In this document: positions 60,391 through 64,000 of the stretch, in pieces | Position numbering within the stretch: position 1 is the stretch's first letter | How the letters are laid out: each line of letters opens with the position of its first letter | Assembly (NCBI RefSeq): GCF_900177375.1 | Contig: NZ_FWZU01000002.1 | Coordinates: 558,001-622,000 of the forward strand | Reading direction: 5' to 3' | DNA from: Desulfovibrio gilichinskyi | GTDB lineage: Bacteria > Desulfobacterota > Desulfovibrionia > Desulfovibrionales > Desulfovibrionaceae | DNA length: 64,000 nt | Position numbers and translations under genes: made by a program | The notes under the pieces: generated by a model | Databases searched by the model: none | Seen by the model: only the letters and a program-made list of their open reading frames with translations | Told to the model about the DNA's origin: nothing

Positions 60391-60423
60391 AAGGCCCGCT
60401 TGCTGTGATAACAGACGGGCCTT
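60391..60423 (+). terminator. Terminator of the cold-shock gene
   Basis: AAGGCCCG and CGGGCCTT flank an inner CTGT/ACAG pair, forming a near-continuous stem. The T tail is weak. Confidence 0.6.
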
Positions 60424-60466
60424 ACTAATATTATTTCAAGTTTGCGACAAGTTCTCTTTGACCTGC

Positions 60467-60778
60467 CTAGTTTTTTGTCGGTTCTAAAACCGCATCGATA
60501 TTTATTTTGCGGGAAGTTAGTTTCCCGTCAATTATCTCATGTCTTGTCATCTGCCAGTCCAAATGATCTATAAAATCGACCTTAGCCCATGCTGTTTTGG
60601 GAAGTCTTTTGACCAGTTCTTCTAAAAAATCATCTATATCTATATAATGACCTTCATAATCGACATTAAGTAAATCGTTTTTATAAACAATTTTATTAAA
60701 TGGGATTTCATCTTTAATCTCATCAAAATCTTTTTGCGAAAGTCCCTGTACATCTCCGTAAACTCTGACAGCTTCCAT
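60467..60778 (-). CDS. Hypothetical protein, 103 aa
   Basis: I do not recognise a family. It is a small acidic soluble protein with alternating strands and helices (AVRVYGDVQGLS, HYIDIDDFLEELVKRL, WAKVDFIDHLDWQMTRHE). GGAG stands 8 bases before the ATG and codon use is normal. It sits alone between terminators. Confidence 0.65.
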   Translation of the reverse strand: MEAVRVYGDVQGLSQKDFDEIKDEIPFNKIVYKNDLLNVDYEGHYIDIDDFLEELVKRLPKTAWAKVDFIDHLDWQMTRHEIIDGKLTSRKINIDAVLEPTKN

Positions 60779-60919
60779 TATATAAACTCCGTTATCTTGG
60801 TATAAATTGGGATCGCGTCCAGAAAAGATAAAATGATCAATTTATCATCTTATTATATCTGATTATTAGGTAATCTTTAATTAAGCATTATTTTTTGTAA
60901 GAAAAGTGCCGGTGTATAA

Positions 60920-60950
60920 AAAAAGATTCACTCCAAGAGTGAATCTTTTT
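60920..60950 (-). terminator. Terminator of cheV
   Basis: A perfect 14-base stem (AAAAAGATTCACTC and complement) has a 3-base loop, giving a T run on the minus strand. Confidence 0.9.
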
Positions 60951-60984
60951 AATAAAAATGGAAAAAATAGAAAATCCGAAATGG

Positions 60985-61932
60985 TTATGGTCTGACAGCC
61001 TCAATTAGTTTAATCGCTTTTTCAGGCAGTAAATGAAGGTCCGGTTTTGACACTTGCTCATTAGCTCCTACCGAGTCTCCCTTATGTCTTAGCTCCTTGG
61101 TAATGATTGAGGAATATAATATAACAGGCGTTTCTTTAAAGTCCGCGTCCTCTCTGATCCATTTAGTAAGACTGAATCCGTCCATAAGGGGCATTTCAAT
61201 ATCTGAGATTATGATTTCCAGGTAATCTTTTATGGGGCGTTTTTCCTTGTGAGCGATATCTTTAATTTTTTTCAGAGTATTTAGAGCTTCTTCGCCATTG
61301 TGGACGATAGTATGCCTGAAATTGGCGGAAGTAAGAATTTTGTCCAGCATAGCACGGATAGTCGGGGAATCATCACAAACCAGAGCTGTATATGCCTCTG
61401 AAGCCACCGCTGACGGTTTCGAAAGATTCCCGCCCAGAGTCGGGTCAAGATCTGCCAAAATACTTTCAAGATCCAATAGCTGAATAAATCTGTCTTCACG
61501 CTCAACTATACCTATGATACAACTCTCATTAAAGCTGCTCATAAATTTATCAGGCGAAAGAACCTGCTGCCAGCCGACTCTATGAATTTCAGTTACACCG
61601 CTTACTTGAAAACCCGAAACCGTCTGGCTGAATTCAGTTACAATGACGATGTCGTATTTCTGGTTGTCTTTTTTAAGTCCAAGCCATACGGCAAGATCAA
61701 GGACGGGCAAGATATGATTCCGCAGAGGGATTGTTCCCATAAAGCAGGGATGCTCCGCGGATTCAGGGTGCTCAAGGTTCGGACTTTCAATCACTTGCAT
61801 AACCTTGGCTACGTTGACTCCAAAGTGACATCTTTCTGCAGGGCCTGAATCAGATGCGGGTATATCTATATAAAATTCAAGGATCTCAAGTTCGTTGGTC
61901 CCTGTTTCAAGTAGAATTTCGTTTTTTGCCAT
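60985..61932 (-). CDS. cheV: Chemotaxis coupling protein CheV (CheW-REC)
   Basis: A 315-residue cytosolic adaptor. The CheW domain (about 15-165) has CHFGVNVAKVMQVIE, IPLRNHILPVLDLAVWLG and a TEIHRVGW segment. The receiver (about 185-315) has LVCDDSPTIRAML, phospho-Asp in IIISDIEMPLMDG and VSKPDLH. It links receptors to CheA and adapts them by phosphorylation. No other che gene is in the window. GGAG lies 8 bases before the ATG. Confidence 0.93.
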   Translation of the reverse strand: MAKNEILLETGTNELEILEFYIDIPASDSGPAERCHFGVNVAKVMQVIESPNLEHPESAEHPCFMGTIPLRNHILPVLDLAVWLGLKKDNQKYDIVIVTEFSQTVSGFQVSGVTEIHRVGWQQVLSPDKFMSSFNESCIIGIVEREDRFIQLLDLESILADLDPTLGGNLSKPSAVASEAYTALVCDDSPTIRAMLDKILTSANFRHTIVHNGEEALNTLKKIKDIAHKEKRPIKDYLEIIISDIEMPLMDGFSLTKWIREDADFKETPVILYSSIITKELRHKGDSVGANEQVSKPDLHLLPEKAIKLIEAVRP

Positions 61933-62022
61933 TTCAAAGGCTCCAGCTTTTAAAGTATGAGCAATAGATGCTCAAGTAATACGTGACAGTCATCCGATTT
62001 CAATAAATTACATCAATAGAGT

Positions 62023-62051
62023 TTGAAGGTCTATATTTTTTGAGATATAAA
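62023..62051 (+). promoter_or_regulatory. Probable promoter of the response regulator at 62134
   Basis: TTGAAG (62023-62028) and TATAAA (62046-62051) are 17 bases apart, with a predicted leader of about 75 bases. Confidence 0.5.
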
Positions 62052-62133
62052 GATATAGTGAGTTAAACAATAAAATCTTTACAAATTTTTATTATCGGGT
62101 TTAATTCAAAGTATAGCAAAAAAGGTGGACATT

Positions 62134-62499
62134 ATGTATAAAATACTGATTGCTGAAGATGATAGGATTTCTCAGAAACTGGCAGCACGATTTGTAGAAG
62201 GAATGGGACATATTCCGTTTATCAGTCCGCATGGTAAGCACGCGTACGAAGCATTAAAGGCTGAGAATGAATTTGATGTGCTGATTACAGATTATATGAT
62301 GCCGGAGATGGACGGAAGGCAGCTTATTCAAACGCTCCGCGGTGATTCTAAGTTTATGAAGTTACCGATAATTTTGATGTCGGCGGTAGTAGGTGTTTCA
62401 GATATTTCTAGTCTGCTTGAACTTGGAGCTACGTATTTTTTGACAAAGCCGATTGATAAAAATGAATTTGAAGAAGTTGTTAAGCGTTGCCTGAAGTAG
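62134..62499 (+). CDS. Single-domain response regulator
   Basis: A 121-residue receiver: ILIAEDDRISQKL, phospho-Asp in VLITDYMMPEMDG, Ser in ILMSAVVG and Lys in FLTKPID. AAGGTGG lies 5 bases before the ATG. It diverges from cheV, which suggests but does not prove a chemotaxis role. It has its own promoter and terminator. Confidence 0.9.
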   Translation: MYKILIAEDDRISQKLAARFVEGMGHIPFISPHGKHAYEALKAENEFDVLITDYMMPEMDGRQLIQTLRGDSKFMKLPIILMSAVVGVSDISSLLELGATYFLTKPIDKNEFEEVVKRCLK

Positions 62500-62552
62500 C
62501 TGTTAACTATTAAATATTATAGTGCCTTATAGCGTAATGAAGTTTTATTTAG

Positions 62553-62586
62553 CGGATTCCGAGATTTAATCGGGGTCCGTTTTTTT
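62553..62586 (+). terminator. Terminator of the response regulator
   Basis: CGGATTCCGA pairs with TCGGGGTCCG (two G-T pairs) around a 7-base loop and is followed by seven T residues. Confidence 0.82.
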
Positions 62587-62615
62587 GTTTGTAAAATTAA
62601 GAGGTCACTACGGGG

Positions 62616-62642
62616 TTGTTACGAATCCAGATTGGGTATAAT
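62616..62642 (+). promoter_or_regulatory. Possible promoter of the hypDE operon
   Basis: A perfect TATAAT (62637-62642) has TTGTTA 15 bases upstream. Between it and hypD, TAAGGT (62666-62671) and ACCTTA (62696-62701) form a spaced inverted repeat that could be an operator. Confidence 0.4.
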
Positions 62643-62725
62643 GAACTCCTAAGATTTTTTAAAAGTAAGGTTATATTTTAATTGTATTTAATATTACCTT
62701 AAAACGTTAATATGGGGGGTGCGCC

Positions 62726-63820
62726 TTGTCCCTGAAAGTTTTAGAGCAATTTAAAAATCCAGAACTTTGTAAAGAAATTCTTGATTGCCTGAATAAAGAA
62801 ATTGAGAAAGAAATACGGTTCATGGAAGTCTGCGGAACTCACACTGTAGCAATTTTCAGGAGCGGGCTTCATTCTGTTTTACCTGAAAAGGTTATTCATT
62901 TGAGCGGTCCGGGGTGCCCGGTATGCGTTACTCATGAATCAGAAGTTAACGCTTTTTTGGATCTTGCAGGTAAAGACAGGGTTATCATCGCCACTTTCGG
63001 AGATCTGATAAAGGTTCCGGGGAAGAACGGGCATTGTCTTAAAAATGCTCAGGCAGACGGTGCAAGGGTGGAAATTATTTATTCACCTTTTGATGCGCTT
63101 GAAATAGCCCGCGAAAATCCGAATGATACGGTTGTTTTTCTTGGGGTAGGGTTTGAAACCACCGCTCCGGCCATAGCCGCAACGGTTTTAATGGCAGCAG
63201 AGCAGAAGCTTGATAATTTTAAGGTTCTGTCTTTTCATAAACTTGTTCCTCCAGCTCTTGATGTCCTGATATCCGATCCTGAAACAAAAATTGACGGCTT
63301 TCTGCTGCCCGGTCATGTTTCAACAGTTATCGGTATTCATCCTTATGATTTTATCGGTGCTAAGTATGGCAAACCTGCTGTTGTTGCAGGGTTTGAACCT
63401 GTAGATATCCTTTTAGCCTTACTTCAGATGGTTCGATCCAGAAAAGAGGCGCATCCAAAGGTCGTCAATCAGTACCAGCGCGGTGTTTCTGAAAACGGCA
63501 ACCCAAAAGCTGTTGAAGTTATGTATCAGGTTTTTAAACCGGCTGATGCATTATGGCGCGGCATCGGGATGATTAAAGGCAGCGGTCTTGAGTTTGCAGA
63601 TAGATATGAAAGCTTCGATGCTAAAAAAGTTTTTGATCTTAAAATCGGAGAATGTCCGGCTTTACCCGGTTGTAAGTGCGGAGAAGTATTGAAAGGGAAA
63701 ATGACTCCAGATCAATGCCCTCTGTTCGGGAAAGCCTGTAATCCCTCTTCACCGGTAGGTCCTTGCATGGTTTCAACCGAAGGCAGTTGCGCCGCATACT
63801 TCAAATACAAAGTAGATTAA
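62726..63820 (+). CDS. hypD: Hydrogenase maturation Fe-S protein HypD
   Basis: A 364-residue scaffold on which HypC/HypE assemble the Fe(CN)2CO group. Conserved cysteines are Cys36 in FMEVCGTHT and Cys64/Cys67 in GPGCPVCV, with the C-terminal Cys-rich Fe-S region CPALPGCKCGEVL ... CPLFGKACNP ... GPCMVSTEGSCAAY. FLGVGFETTAP is the central family motif. The start is TTG with a G-rich site 6 bases upstream. It is followed 2 bases later by hypE. Confidence 0.95.
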   Translation: MSLKVLEQFKNPELCKEILDCLNKEIEKEIRFMEVCGTHTVAIFRSGLHSVLPEKVIHLSGPGCPVCVTHESEVNAFLDLAGKDRVIIATFGDLIKVPGKNGHCLKNAQADGARVEIIYSPFDALEIARENPNDTVVFLGVGFETTAPAIAATVLMAAEQKLDNFKVLSFHKLVPPALDVLISDPETKIDGFLLPGHVSTVIGIHPYDFIGAKYGKPAVVAGFEPVDILLALLQMVRSRKEAHPKVVNQYQRGVSENGNPKAVEVMYQVFKPADALWRGIGMIKGSGLEFADRYESFDAKKVFDLKIGECPALPGCKCGEVLKGKMTPDQCPLFGKACNPSSPVGPCMVSTEGSCAAYFKYKVD

Positions 63821-63821
63821 T

Positions 63822-64000
63822 ATGTCCTCAGATAAAGTTTTACTTGATTACGGTTCTGGCGGAAGAGCTTCCCAGAGACTTATTTCAGAGCTCTTCATTA
63901 AACATTTTGCTAATCCTGAACTTGAACGGCTTAATGATGCTGCCGCATTTAAAATTGACGGCAAAATTTCCATGAGTACTGACAGCTTCACGGTTGATCC
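63822..64000 (+). CDS. hypE: Carbamoyl dehydratase HypE, 5' part only
   Basis: The first 59 codons of an AIR-synthase-fold protein: DYGSGGRASQRLISELF, then DAAAFKIDG and STDSFTV, as in the HypE N-terminus. HypE makes the thiocyanate ligand donor from HypF's thiocarbamate. It is cut by the window end. Confidence 0.9.
   Translation, partial: MSSDKVLLDYGSGGRASQRLISELFIKHFANPELERLNDAAAFKIDGKISMSTDSFTVD

Overview
The window looks like a chromosomal segment of a Gram-negative, motile, anaerobic sulfate reducer of the Desulfovibrio/Maridesulfovibrio type. The lineage is inferred, not proven. The support is: hydrogenase maturation genes (hypF, hypD, start of hypE), a very large FAD/Fe-S oxidoreductase, a TauE/SafE exporter, a SulP permease, DUF362 and MoaD/ThiF-like genes, a polar-flagellum style basal-body operon with sigma-54 type promoters, an unusually dense set of two-component proteins, and a moderately AT-rich base composition. 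There is no phage, insertion sequence, CRISPR array or rRNA operon. Almost everything is ordinary chromosome arranged in short, tightly overlapping operons, many ended by clear hairpin terminators.

Layout. 1-2.4 kb: pabA (5' end cut off), pabB and pabC for p-aminobenzoate/folate. 2.5-4.3 kb (minus): tRNA-Trp(CCA), an M50 site-2-type protease and trpS. 4.5-7.4 kb: a single-domain response regulator, then a ThiS-like carrier, a TtuA/TtcA-type tRNA thiolase and a glycosyltransferase. 8.1-9.9 kb (minus): an ArsR/SmtB repressor, an SO_0444-type metal permease and a 51-residue membrane protein. 10.1-12.4 kb: an OprP-like porin, an orphan Hpt protein and a zinc-ribbon/cpYpsA protein.

12.4-23.7 kb is a back-to-back signalling locus. 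Two divergent operons each carry a periplasmic branched-chain-amino-acid-type binding protein overlapping a membrane histidine kinase, and the two pairs are visibly paralogous. One arm adds a response regulator and a GAF/HD-GYP c-di-GMP phosphodiesterase. The other adds a PilZ-like membrane protein and a REC-STAS protein. No ABC permease is present, so the binding proteins probably serve sensing rather than import.

23.8-30.2 kb: mltG, ruvX, the 1183-residue FAD/Fe-S oxidoreductase and a class V aminotransferase. 30.5-37.8 kb: a TetR-controlled operon with a SulP permease carrying a large loop insertion, a cytidylate-kinase-like/BON-like/REC fusion, a Cache histidine kinase, two further receiver proteins and a degenerate kinase-like protein. 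This is the strongest candidate in the window for an undescribed signalling system. 37.9-44.1 kb (minus): TauE/SafE exporter, a membrane protein with a Lys/Ala-rich tail, DUF362 and hypF. 44.2-48.0 kb: a ModF-like double ABC ATPase, a small lipoprotein, cysQ and a MoaD/ThiF pair.

48.0-57.1 kb: an AT-rich tract with a small orphan gene, a REC-PP2C phosphatase, then flgB-flgC-fliE-fliF-fliG-fliH-fliI (minus) under a sigma-54-like promoter that faces a second one driving a TPR gene. 57.3-64 kb: a stand-alone IMP cyclohydrolase, hflX (which appears to start at ATA), infA, a cold-shock protein, cheV, a response regulator, hypD and the start of hypE.

All calls come from reading the sequence and its translations. 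No database search was possible, and domain names rest on recognised motifs.
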